DNA of 64,000 bases, from positions 13,374,726 through 13,438,725 of the forward strand of contig CM076261.1 in NCBI GenBank assembly GCA_038380795.1, in the 5' to 3' direction. The translations under genes and the position numbers were made by a program. Below are positions 26,101 through 38,800 of this stretch, one piece after another. This stretch comes from Pyrocephalus nanus. Lineage: Eukaryota; Chordata; Aves; Passeriformes; Tyrannidae. The notes beneath the pieces are model-generated. The model saw only the letters and a program-made list of their open reading frames with translations. It was not told the DNA's origin and ran no database searches. The stretch's first letter is position 1. Each line of letters begins with the position of its first letter.

Positions 26101-27246
26101 CTGTAACTCAGAGATTTCATTTAGCATTTAGTTTAAAGTCATTTCACAGAGCTTTTATTGCTTTAAGGTTTATTTATCTGAAGTGAGGGTAAGGTATCTG
26201 TAAAACCAAGAGTTCGAAATTCCTGTGCATCACATTTTCCATTGAGTGCAGGAAAAAAAGTTATATCCTTCTCTTTCACCCACATTCTAATTAGTCCCTG
26301 GTACACATGTAGCTAATAATAATTATACATGAAGTTTCAATACAATTTAACCAAAAATGTCATAAACCCCCTGAGAAATTGAAATTTCAAATAGATGCTA
26401 TAAAACATTTTGATTTGTTCCAGAGTTGTATCTTTAGTCAGCCATCCCACCTCTATGGATCACATTAAAGGTAAGCATGGTAAACAAGGTAAAAGGCTAT
26501 ATTTGTGATTGATAGCCACTATTTTGAGTCTAGAAATACCTACTTTTAATCTTTATTAAGTATATTTTACTTCCTGTAATATTTTCACTGTAGTTCCTTG
26601 GAGATTACAAAAACTCTCAACATAATCTCATGGTCAATAATGGTTTTTGGATATTATCTTGCCAGTTTTAAAGCCAGAGCCTTTTTAAATTTTTGTTTTT
26701 AATCAGCTTATTGAGTCTGCAGGAAGTCTAAGCCTTGATATGCTGGTTTGTCCTGTAACCACAGACTCCCACAGGAACAAGGATAGGCTACATCAGAATA
26801 CAAAGGTGCCTTCTGCTTGCCCAAAATGCCCTTTTCATATACATCCACGTGGAACATAATATGGAAATATTTTAAATGATGCAAAGTCCCCAGATCTGGT
26901 AAGGCTTCTCAGTATTGCCACTGTTAGTATATTTAGTAGGGGTTGTATCTATGTTGCTGTAACAGCAAAGCTGGAGAAATATGTCTGAGTTAGCTTAAAC
27001 CAATTAGTTAAAATCTGAGCCATTACCCATCTTCTTGGGCAGGCTGTAAAGGCTGGCCTGAACTCCAAGCAGTTCAGCTTCAGGCAGATCTGTTCAATCT
27101 GCAGAGGAAATGTGCAGTTTTCGGCAGGCTCTTTAGTAGCACTCATGAAAGTCCCACCTTGGACATCTGGGCACTTTGTATCATAAACAATATACTTACT
27201 GGCCCTGACACTGACAGTGCACTCTATTTGCATGGGCTTATGCTTT
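23109..27246. other. AT-rich non-coding DNA
   Basis: No gene recognised. It contains an A16 run at 25474-25489. The 94-codon frame at 26949-27233 (minus) has no recognisable domain and runs up to the GATA array; I do not call it a gene. Confidence 0.65.
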
Positions 27247-27281
27247 TAGATAGATAGATATACAGATAGATAGATAGATAA

Positions 27282-27347
<66 letters not shown>
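27247..27347. repeat. (GATA)n tetranucleotide microsatellite
   Basis: About 101 bp of GATA/TAGA units. Interruptions near the left end (TATACAG at about 27259 and AAAT at about 27280) are followed by a clean array to the right end. On the minus strand it opens a spurious frame encoding repeated Y-L-S-I. The long pure segment suggests it is still polymorphic. Confidence 0.97.
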
Positions 27348-30300
27348 GTTGAGACAAATTTCAGGTATCCAGTAGGTATTTCTATTTGCACTCTGGTTAA
27401 TTTCTTGTGTTAAATACTTTGGGAGAGAAATCAACAGAAATCACAGCAGATTTTAGCTTATAAAAAAAGGTCAGAGTAGAATATCACGTTTTACAGAAAC
27501 AGATATGAAAACTTTGATTTGATGAAAGAAAAAAAAATTACATTTTTTCCCCAGGACTCACAAAATAATACATACTTGTTACTGGTGAATCTTCATTAAT
27601 TCAAACCATATTCTCTGAAGATTCCAGATTGAAATTTATTTCAGAAGAAGTACCTATAAATTTTTCATGTCCAGTACACAACATAATGCTTATAGAGTAA
27701 ATAACAAATGCTAATGAGGCAGTAGCCATCTATCCACCCCACACACTGACATTATTAAGCTGCAAAACAGGTAATAAAAAGCTATTCTATTTCAAGTACC
27801 ATTTTTTGGAGGAAAACCATGTAAATGTTGATGCATGGTGAATTAAAGTAAATTAATCTGATTATATGAGTGAATTGAACAAGCTGTGCAATATAAATAT
27901 TTTAATCACTTCTTGATCCAGAAGTACCTCATTTACAAATGAGCAATTACTTTCTACCTCTTGGGAGTTGTCTCTAATTATGAGGCAGTCTAGTTGGTGC
28001 TATACAAAAAGTACATGTAAATATCAAACATCAGACCCTTGAATTTGTCATTTGTAATATGAACAGCATTTTATATCCCTTTGTGCAATCCTGTTTGTCT
28101 TTTACACTAGTGATTTTATTTGTTGTGATTTTATCCTGAGCAGAGCAGTCATTATGAAGATTTCATTTAATCTGTGGACATAGAAACACTTCCCAGTGGA
28201 AGTTTGAATATATGTCTATTAAATTTAAGCATAGGCTTGTTTTAGTCAATTCTTTATAGTCGAGCCTGACGATACTTTAGGCCTGAGGACTATAGGTTAA
28301 AAGCAAAGTTGTGGACATAAAAGTGAATTTTTCTATGCTGTTTGTCATATGTGAGATATGTGTGTCATTAGTCTTACTAAAAGCTTACCCTACTGTGCAC
28401 TTAGTTCTCACAACCATATTAAAGGATGAACAGAATGATGTATGCGAAAGACCAAACAGTTTTGTATAGCACACTATGGTGTGCTACGCTGGGCATTCCT
28501 TATTTGTGAGGAAGGAGGTAGCCTAGCCAACCTAGGCAGTTTCAGTAAGTGTCATTTATGTACTGCATTTGTTGTCTTCTTGATGAAAATTAAGAACTTG
28601 TATTCACTTGCTGCTGATTGTCTCACTTCTGTGCAGTCTGAACTCGAAACACACACAAAAAAATGAGCTGAGCATCTCAGAGGCAAAATTGTGTCCCAAT
28701 TACTAATTTCTACCTAAAGATGACAATCAGACTTTCTAGTGAGACATACATAAAACATTGATTTTATATAACGTAGGAGTGAAACTCATATGTGCTTTAG
28801 AGGAAAACCTTTAGTCCACATAGCATTTTGAATTTTATATAAATACATATTTGAATAGACTAATTCATATTCAAACAGTATGTATACTTTAGGGGGAAAA
28901 AAAGGGAAATAAAAGCTTTCTTGGGTCATTTCAGGGAAGTGCTATTCATCCTACTGCTCACTGTTTTGACAAAAAAATGAAACAGAAGAAACTGAATGAT
29001 CTGTTAAGAGAAATGCGGTGTTGTGAAATATGTGTTCTGGTTTTGCTATCTTTCCAGCAAATGTCAATTAAACAGAAAAAATCATTGTTTCCAAATATCA
29101 CCGGAGATGATAATTACCACAAATCTCTCTTCTATGCAACTCTAAATTTCCATAATGTACCTTTACTGACAGTGACATGAGAAAGAGTGTCATTATTTGT
29201 ATCAATGGATGATGAAGAGCCCTTAGAATTATTTCACATGTGCTTCGCTGAATTTACTGCTTCTGTCACAAACTCCCAATTGTTTCCTGAGATATTTATT
29301 TTCAAGATCCTGACTTTGATTTTACTCTAGTGATATTCTATGAGGAATCTTCTTCATTTTTTTCTTTCTATTTCAATCTAGCCTATTGAAGAAATACTGC
29401 TTTTTTGAAGCACATGGTTCTTTTGAGATGCAGATGAGTGACAAATGGTAGTTTCTAAGTTGTTTTTTGCATCTTTGGGATTTCTGCTTGGCTGGGGCCT
29501 ATTCAAAGACTTCCATCATAGTATAGTACTGTTTTGCAGAAATGAGACGTGAAAACCTATGAAATATGAATCAAGGTGTCAAAATGACCTCTGGGAGATA
29601 TTCTATGAGTGGAGTACACGTTCTTACGAGGGATCAAGCACAAAAGAATGGACAATGATGCAAATGGATAGGAATCGGTAAGAAAAAATGGAAAATGCAG
29701 GACGGGCACAGTCTCACACATCCTGCTCCCTTGCAAATATCATTTGTTTATAAACACTAATGAAATTTCCAATAGAATTAATCTGAGAAGATTTCAACTC
29801 ATTAATGGGAAAAAGCTGGCAAATGCAAGTGTAAACAAATGAGTTTCCAACTGAACATTTTGTGTTCCTAAATTAATGTCTTTGAAAAGCCTGCCTCCAT
29901 TTCCTTCAGTAAAATAAATATGCTTGGAATATAGAGTTAACAGTCCAAAGGACTATGTAATTCATAGATTATGATTATTATTATTAATATATTTAAAACC
30001 ACTATGGCTCTCTTGATTTTAAACATTTGAAATAAAATCTATTCTCATTAACTGTGAAAGATTTAATTTTTCCTATTGCTTGCAACATCATTAGTGGGTC
30101 TTACCAATATTATTTAATGAGTTGCAACTTAAAACTGTGAAATTGTCTGTAATTAAAACTTACCTAATTGATACCTTGGGAAATGAATTATAATACTGAA
30201 GCAATTTACTTGAGTATCCTGTTTGTATTTCATTCATTTATCTGCTAATAACAGACACATTAGTAACTCAATAAATACTTCGGGTTTTGTATACTAAATG

Positions 30301-31180
30301 ATAGAAGAATTTAAGATATATGACTGCTCCAAGTTTGCTATACCATGCCAAGTTTGATTAAGTAGAATAAGCATATGGCTAACTTAATTCAATGGAGAGA
30401 TAGAAATATTTCTAATTATGTTCTTAGCCTGAAGTCTTGAGATCTGAGTTCCAGTATTTCTACTGGCTTTCTTACTGCAAATCCAAAGTTTTGGCTTTAA
30501 TATTTATACTGTAGTACTCTCTTGCATCTTATCCTTCTACATGATGAATCATGGAAGTCAAATATAAAAGGCAATAATCAGTTCAGTCTGTCCTTTTTGC
30601 CAGTGAGGACAGGCCAGCCTCTGTTGTTCACTGAAAGAATTAGGAGTGATTCTGTCTCTTTTTGGAGGTGGACATTACTGGGTGACAGGGCAGAAAGATG
30701 ACTTGTTTCTTTTATTATTAAATTGTCAATGCCAATAACTACATCCATATCCTTATTTATATCAATAACTATAGATAGACACACAGAAAAGATTTTACCT
30801 CCTTTTCCCCAGCTTGCTGGCTATAGAAACTAGAGCATGCTACATCCAATAATGTTTCTGTTCAGGACTTTGTGCTTTCTTTTTCCAAAACCTTCTCTAA
30901 AAAATATTACGTCTTGAAACTTGAAGTCTATGAGGCCTCTCTACTCTCAAAATACAGGCACTCATGCAGTATATCTGTCTTCGTTTAAAATTACTCATTA
31001 TAATGAGTTTAATTTAATGTAGTTTTCCACACATCTCATATGGAAATCAAGGCAAGGTTTAGTGTGTAAAGCAGTGATTCCTGTTGTCCAGCTCCTAAGA
31101 ACATATCGTGCCCTGGCATCATCGAGTTTACCTCAAAGGTGCTCCTAATGCATTCTGCCACACTCCTGAAGAAACCACAG
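27348..31180. other. Non-coding DNA with a candidate conserved block
   Basis: No gene recognised. The part from about 29730 to 30290 is rich in ATTA/TAAT homeodomain-type cores, lacks simple-sequence decay and has the texture of a conserved non-coding element; this is a visual impression only. A 16-bp perfect palindrome (ACTCATTA/TAATGAGT) lies at 30993-31008. An 8-bp-stem hairpin (TAGCACAC, loop TATG) lies at 28467-28486. Confidence 0.5.
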
Positions 31181-31272
31181 TACTGGTTCTGGCTGGGGTG
31201 GAGTTGATTTTCTTCACACCATCCACATGGTGCTTGTGTTTTAGATTCCTAACTCCTGCTGTTAGTGTTTTA
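31181..31272 (+). mobile_element. Fragment of an avian ERV LTR, 5' end only
   Basis: About 90 bp resemble the beginning of the same broad LTR group as the 4.6 and 22.6 kb copies, but in plus orientation. It starts TACTGGTTCTGGCTGGG, then GGAGTTGATTTTCTTCAC, then ATGGTGCTTGTGTTTTAGA. Similarity fades after about 31272 and no poly(A) signal or CRE region is seen. It is either a truncated LTR or a diverged relative. The match rests on recall of the family's conserved start and on the minus-strand end of copy 1, so confidence is moderate. Confidence 0.5.
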
Positions 31273-34200
31273 ACTCTTGCTTCTTTGCAGTTTTCATGGT
31301 ACATAAAGGCATTCTTCCATAAATATATTATCTCTGCATGATTAGTCACCAGTCAGAGACTGGAGAAGGCAAGTTTGGTTTTGTTTTTACCACTGGGTAA
31401 AATCATTACCCTGGAACTGAGGGTTAGTAAGTTAATTCATTGATGAGTGTCTCTATACTGGAGTGTACTCATAATCAAATAAACATGAGGAGTTTTAAAG
31501 ATCAACTATGTGGCTTTTTAAAAACAAAAACTTTTCTGTGTGTATTCTTCTCAGGATCTAAAATTGTTATATTTCTTTTTGCTGAAAAGATAACTGTCAT
31601 ATAAACTTAGTGGACAAAGGAACCAAATTAAAGTCAGTGACACTGACTTTAATGGTGTCACTTTTTGTCTCTGAAAATTTTTATGTCATTCCTGTGTCTT
31701 TTTATGACTTTCTTTCTGTCTTTAGTATTATTGATATGTATGAAAAAATTCGAGTTAAAAGTATCTTTGTCCACAGCAGAAAATTGTAGCTAATGGATTG
31801 TACTCTGTAAACAACAAAATGAAAGATGACAACAATGCAGAGTAGTGTCACCTTTTCCCTGGGCTGTATGAGCCTGTGGCACCATCCTATGAAAAGTGTG
31901 GTGTATTTCTTGTCACACTTGAAAATCCATTGCAGAACTGGTACACTAAGATATAATAATGTAGTACCTTCCTCCATATTTTTTTAGAAAACTGATTTTC
32001 TGCAGGCATTAGGATGGAAATGAACTCAGATTTATTATCCCCCATCTAATGAAACATACAGCAGACAGGTAGGGGGCTTATTGTTTATTGCTATATACAT
32101 GCTTACCTTCCAATCACACAAAATCCAGTAAAACTCCATAAATAGGAATTATACACATCTCTTTTATTTGATAGATATAGTTCTTTATTCCATTGTTTGA
32201 TTAATAACCTCTCACCTTCTGCCTCAATACGTTGATTTTCCTTGTTATTTTTTTTGGTTGTTGGTACTCTTGACAAATGCCAGATACCTTTGAGGGTAAA
32301 GCACAGTATATGCACATGAGAGGAAAAAGTCAGAATAGGCAAGGCAAGGTATCTTAAATACCTAATGACAGAAGAGCTGTTACCATGAAATGGCAGAATA
32401 GTGAGGAAGGGATGCTTTCTTTTGGGTCTTTTTCATTGGCAAGAGACTCTTGGAAAAACAAGAATAGAAAGTTGGCAGAGTCCTTACGTTACAAAGCTAG
32501 AAATGCTAAGGAAATTTACATTTTGTTTCATGATTCAGCTGCTATTTAGTACAGGGAATTATATGTGTTCTGTGTTAAGAGCTCATAGAGAGATATCTGA
32601 AAATCCTACATGAAGTGTTGATTCATTTGATGATTGCTTCTATATTTAAAAACATTGAATAATAAAAGTGATAGTAGATTATTTTGGATAATCTATTAAT
32701 TACTTCTACTCAATACTACTAATTATTACTTGAAGAATTGGGAAAATTGAATATTACTTACATGTTCATGCAGGATCTGTAAGCAACTAGTAGTCTTATC
32801 ATATTCAGAGATAATTAAAGTTGCAAAAATAAAAGAGAACTTTAGAATCCCCTGCCAAGCCTTTTTGTCTCCTGTAATGTAACTAACTTATCAGAGGAGG
32901 AAATTCTGTAATCTTTATTTATTACTGTGGAACTAACTTCCTTGGGAAAGACAAACAGTTAAGCCTTGATGTCTCATCAGTGTGATAAAGCTACATATGG
33001 AGATAACTGTTTTTCTTTAGAATCTTTTTTTTGAGAGGTCATTGTGACCTGGTAGCAAACAAGAATCTCAAAAAATTATTTTATTTTCTGTACTGAGAAC
33101 AATGTTTTATTTATTGTTTTCTCCCCAATAAAATGAAAATGTAGAAATGAAATTTCAAGCCATTGCACTTTCTTATAATAAAATGAGTGAAGCATAATCA
33201 CAGATAACCTTTTCAGTTGCTTTGTATGGGGGTATATAAACTACACTGCATTTTGTCTTTAAGAATGACTATTTTCCAGTGCCACTAGGTGTCATCATAT
33301 CTATTTTTAAATCCTGTACGATAACTCTTCCCTATACCTAGCAGACAAAGTTGATGACTTAATCAGCTTTATCAAAATTTCAGTTTAAAAGGAAACAGAA
33401 GAGGTAAAAACATAAGACAATATGAAATCAGAGAAGTTATTCCTCAGAGCTCAGTTACACAGAAAATAAACCATTCTATAAAATCAGATACTTGGAAATT
33501 TAAAACTAAACCTCTTATTTAATTAATTTTACTACAGATTTTCCTGCTGAATACAGAGGTGCCTTCTTTTAATCTTCCTCTGATACCTCCCATTACTGAG
33601 TATTATGTCAGTCAGATTCCCAAAGGAAGTAGGCACATAGCAAGAATGAGCTTTACAGTCTTAAGTATAAAGCTGTGACCTGGAAAACCAGCCTGTTCCC
33701 CAGAACTGTCAATCCTGGAAGCAACTTCTCATGACAGGCACAACCCCTTTTGCTCTAAACATCTGTAATATACATGTATGCATGCATATACTTATACAGC
33801 TGTTCATGCCCAAGTATTTGCCTCCAAGCTGTGCTCTTTATTGCTCCTGTGATACAAAAGAGCTCTGCCCAAGTGCTTTGATGACATCAAGCTACTAAGT
33901 GTATTTAGCAGCTGTCTAACACACTAATATAGGACTTGGTCCCTCAGCTGTAAGAAAAAATACTTTTGTGTTGGTTTTCTTTCTCTTTAGAGACAAGTGA
34001 TAATCTGGTAGAATTTCTGCTTTTTGTAGGATGAAGTATGCATCGGGCAAATGTTCTAAAGCTGATTCAGGATATTACAGGCCCTGCTCTAAATACATAA
34101 ACTGATAGCACACCGGTTTCACTGTCAGAAACATTCCGCAGCCATCTGAATCTATACTGGCTGAGCTGGGTATAATTTCTGTTTTCTATGGTTGACTAGA

Positions 34201-35339
34201 GAATCCAAGGGCTAGAAGGGAGTGTGGAGATCAGTTAAACACTCCTAATTGGTCAGATTATCCATTTAATCCTGGTTTTGAGGCTCTGTGCCTCAGAACT
34301 ATCCAATTCTTTACCAGTTGTTTGCTAAACATCCAGACTCTCGATGATGTTCTCCCTTAGACACCTTCTCCCTTAAAAACGCCTCATTATATTTCCACTG
34401 GAAAATATTTCATTAAGAAGCCTGTTCTTTTTTGTGAGAGTCTTACACTAGAATCTCTTTGCTAATTACATAAATATGCCTTACAGGGAGAACAGAGACC
34501 TCAGACACCACATAATGTGGGACTATTTACTTAAAATTCAGCAGAAGTTTAAAGGTGGCCACTGGGAAAATGAGATAGTCAAATATTGAACTTGTTCAAA
34601 GAAACCAAAGCACTTCCCCCCTCATCCCCATACTTACAGTATTTTAACATACTTATTAGTCTGTTTTCGGTCATAATTCTACCTTTAAGTGAATTTAACT
34701 AAGTGTACCAATTATGTTTTCTTAAGATTTTATTTTCTAAAGCTGAAGCTGTCTAAAGTCCCAGCGTGAGGAACTTAGAAGGTGACATTTCGCTAATGAC
34801 TGCTCTGAGAAACTGACAGAGATTGATAGAGTGGTTTTAAAGATGTCCCCATGAGAAGCATCTCATATAAAACGAAAATGACACTGAAAGTTTTAAAAAC
34901 TAACTCTGGGTTGTGCAAATGGTTTTGTTTACAGAGAAGAATTGGCATAAAGAAGCAGTCTAAGGTAGTTTTCCAAATGCATGGTGCATAGTTTTTTGTT
35001 TAGAAAAGTCTTCAGATTGCTTTTTAAGCAACAGTTTTATGCTTAATAAAAACTCACTGAAATTCCTTTTCATTTCCCTACATACCAGAAACATGCACGG
35101 TATGTGATAGGCTGTGCATTGGCAGCTGATAGGAGTACTGAATGAGTACTTTCTGTGAAGATACCTTCAAACTTCAGTATGAACAGATTCATACAGCATC
35201 TCTCTCTCCTGCTGTGTACCAGGAAGGTAGAGCCTTACCTCTCAGTCTTTTTTTGTTAATTTCATTTTCTCACTATAGATATTAGAAACCTCAAGGTTTC
35301 ATTTGCACAACTATTGCATTTAGGCTTTGCTCTTCTGCA
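31273..35339. other. AT-rich non-coding DNA
   Basis: No gene recognised. Notable sites are a 27-bp near-perfect palindrome at 31627-31653, a TATATAAA string at about 33233-33240, and a CTCF-like core CCACTAGGTGTCAT at 33282-33295. None is linked to a recognisable transcript. Confidence 0.65.
31627..31653. repeat. 27-bp near-perfect palindrome
   Basis: The arms ATTAAAGTCAGTG (31627-31639) and CACTGACTTTAAT (31641-31653) are exact reverse complements separated by a single A. No surrounding transposon is recognised. Confidence 0.95.
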
Positions 35340-35890
35340 GAAAACATAAGGGCCTGGAAGCTTCTTTAGGTCCTTCCCATTGCCCACTTCCTTAATCTGG
35401 CAGGCTCAGCTACCAAAGGTTACTGCATTGGAATCTGAATTTTGGAGCCACACTTCGGGCGTCCTATATCATAACGGAGTCTCTCTGTGGTCAGCAACCA
35501 AAGACAGGAATAAACTGGTCCATCCTTCATGGAGAGAGCAGGAGCAGTTCTGGGGACCTGGGACACCTAGCCCAGTCCTGTTCAGTACTTCAAATGTGCG
35601 CTCAGGATGTAGTGAAAAGAGCTTTTGATCTTTAGGATTCAGCGTGAACTTTATATCCAAAGACAAGCAAATATATATTGAACAAGAATACTCTGCACCT
35701 CTAGGGACAGGTAAGTGTGCTTCACAGGGGGTGAACAGTGCTCATCTAAATAGAGTAAGAAACCCAATATTATGTAAGTTTGGTCCAAGTGTACAGTTCC
35801 CTGATCTGACACCACACTTCTCTCTGCGCAGGAATCACATTGGCACTGGATGCTCCTTGACTTTCATCATAGAAAAACAACTTTGATATT
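35340..35890 (+). other. Less AT-rich, stop-poor island of unknown identity
   Basis: I do not recognise this segment. It stands out from its AT-rich flanks. Two plus-strand frames of 82 and 80 codons (35380-35628 and 35644-35886) lie back to back, and a 65-codon frame lies antisense. No known protein domain is visible in them. A consensus splice donor ACAG|GTAAGT lies at 35707-35716. A strong acceptor (CTTCTCTCTGCGCAG, ending 35831) follows, with a branch-point-like CTGAC between them. Alternatives are a decayed LTR or other retroelement, or an exon of a non-coding RNA. Protein coding is unlikely given the lack of recognisable composition. Confidence 0.35.
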
Positions 35891-38800
35891 AATCTTTTAT
35901 ACCATTTAAGAAGTAAACTTCACCCCTCCAGATTTAGTAATTAAATTAAGCAGGATATAAGTGCTGATGGGAAAGCTGCTATTCTCTAGCACAAGAGAAT
36001 TAATTCTAACAGCCTCATCATTACTTCAGAAGAAATTCTCTTTAGAAGAAATAATGAAAAAGGAGGCTTTTTATTCTCTCTTGACTTAGATATGATTTTC
36101 AGGTCTCTCTTGGTCTAGTCTCTCTTTTAGAAAGAAAAGTGTGTGAGTACAAGTAGAAATGCCACTTTCACTGATTCAACTGTATTCTCCCTGTTCTTGA
36201 AAAATAATTAAAATCAGAAACAGAAGAGAGTGCTTGAGATGGGCACGTGGTCATAGTTGTACAGTTCTGTCTGGTTTTATACAGTTCATAAAAATCTATT
36301 TCATTCACATGATTTCATGTGGAGGATATATATTGAAAAGTGGTTTAGAGAGATGTTAATGATTGCTGCTATCTGTTTCTTAAATTGTCTTTCCATCAGG
36401 TGCAGTGCAGGTTTAAAAAAACCAATATCCTTTTCTTATGGGTATATCAATGCATTAAACTCTTCTTCGTGAGAAGCACTGCCAGATCAATAAGACATTT
36501 TATCCACATTTTCATGGTGGTCCCTTGAGCCTCCAGTTTCTATCCTAGCTATTAATTGAGTCAAATGACAGCAGATATTATTAAAAAAGATTTCCAGCTC
36601 CAAATTCTTTTACTAGTCCTGTATTAAAACCTTTCAAACTGATATTATTCAGTTGCTCAGGTTGAAGTTTTCCACTTTATTTCTTTTGGACAACATCACA
36701 GCACCTTAATATTTTTTTTATTATTATTTTTATTATTTTCCATCTCTGAAACAACCATTAAAATGGTAGAGACTCTTTATGTCCAATGAATAAATCTGCA
36801 ATTGAAGGCATAAGAAGATGTCTTTCTAGTCTGGCAATTTCAGCATGGGTTTCCAATCATGAGACCTCCTAGGATTTACCTTTATCTAATTATGAGATAT
36901 CAATGCAGTGATGTACATCAATGTGACTGTCTATCCCTTGAAAGTTCATCTTTTGAATCTTCTTGTCAGCTAGGCTTTGCAATGACATACCCAGGATCTC
37001 TGGTCCCCATGCATCAGTGATTTCATGTACCTGCCTTCGAGGCTTGCTAGCCCTGGGCATGTAAACTGCTTTGGTCCTGCTGATAAGCCCAGCTTTCAAA
37101 CTAATCTTCCTCTAAAGAACACAAATATACCTGAACACTAGTTTATAATATATTAAATGCAGAAGCAAAAGCTGTGAGACTTAGTGCATATTACCAGTAA
37201 GGGAGGAAATTTGCTCTTTCAAGTTTTACAACTTGTTACTGTCAAGGAATTATATATGAGACTCATATATTTATATATATATATGATAGGGAGTACTATT
37301 ATTTCGTGAGGCTACCAGGCAGAATGGTACAGAAGAACACACACTTATCACAAGGATCACCCAGATCTTTTGTTTCTGAGTATTACAAACAGCTGCATTT
37401 AGATCTAGCATGTCTCACCAGTAGTGCATATATTTGCCAACATTACACATGTTCACCAACATTATACACGTTCTGTGTATTGACATGGAATGATTATACA
37501 AGGTAAAAAAACTGGCAAAAATCATATGGGTCATCTTTCCTGGAATTTAGTGAAAGAATAGAAAGAACAGAACAGAACCAAATCTGGAATGAAAGAAGAT
37601 ACAGCACAAAAGTACCACAGCTGTGCATGATGTGGCATATGGGCAAGGCGTGGGTGGACAGATGGCTCAGGAGAAGGAAAGCAGAAAAAAGGGCAGAAAC
37701 TCCAACTCTAACAGTTCAGCAGAAGAGCTGCCATCAATCAGAAAGTGTTCTATTTAGAAGCAGGGTGGTATGAAAGTGCTTGGGGACATGGAGCACTTTG
37801 AGAAAAGGCCTCTGTTTGTCTGACAAGGGTAGGCTGTGCTGCACTGGTTTTCTCTGCCCAGGCTAATATGGTTCAGTTGGTGCTAAATGCCAAAGAAACA
37901 GTGTGCTCAGACCCAGGGGCAGTACTCACTCCCACAGCTCTGAAGGCTGAGCAGGGAGGTTGCAGAGGTTTGGCCACCAGCCTTTGAAGAACACTTGGTA
38001 GGTGCAAAGGCTGCTGGCAGTGGAGGCTGCAGCCAGCGCCAGGTTCCTGGGTGAGGTGAGAGCACTGTGATATCTCTGAGCCTGTAGGTCAGTCCTTCCC
38101 GTGTGGTCATACCACAGATAACTACTTTCAGGTTATAGCTACAAAAACCTATATGTTTCTATCTCCCCAACAGTTCACTAGTTCAACACACCATGTTGTC
38201 AATTTTCTCAGCAATTTTTATGTTTTTCTATACCCTCCCCATCCACATGAACTCTGTGACAATAATTTCATCTCTCTTCAGTAATAAGAAAACCAGACAT
38301 CGTAGTTTTTCTCTGTAATGTAAATGTGACAACACTTGAGCAGATGCATAAAAAAAAAGAGAAATGTAAAAGTAAATCTAGGTATCCCATCATTTTATGT
38401 CAGTGTTAGGTCTTGAATTGGTTTGGGTTTTTTTGTGTATTGGTTTGTTTCTGTTTGTGGTTTTGCATTTATTTTGTTGTTGTTGTTTTTGCTTTTTTCC
38501 CCAGTGCTTAGGTTTGGTGGTTTTGTTAAACTATATTTTTTATTCTTAATGATAACAAACTGAAAAAATAATCAGTGCTAGCTCCTGACAAAAGGGAACA
38601 CAGCGGTATCGACTATTTAAAAGACTGTTAATTATCTTAATTTAATTAAATTTGGTTATTTTCAAATATTTGAAGATTAAAATTGGTTTTGAATTTGAAT
38701 CTCTGTTGTAAAAATACTTAGATATTATTATTACTGTTACTGTCAGTAATACCACTACTACAGATGTTAATATCCCAATGGCAATAGTCACAAACCCAGA

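Noticed and set aside
26205..26225. tRNA B-box-like GAGTTCGAAATTCC
   Set aside because: No matching A box or cloverleaf could be folded around it.
27246..27434. Frame encoding repeated Y-L-S-I
   Set aside because: It is a translation of the GATA microsatellite, not a protein.
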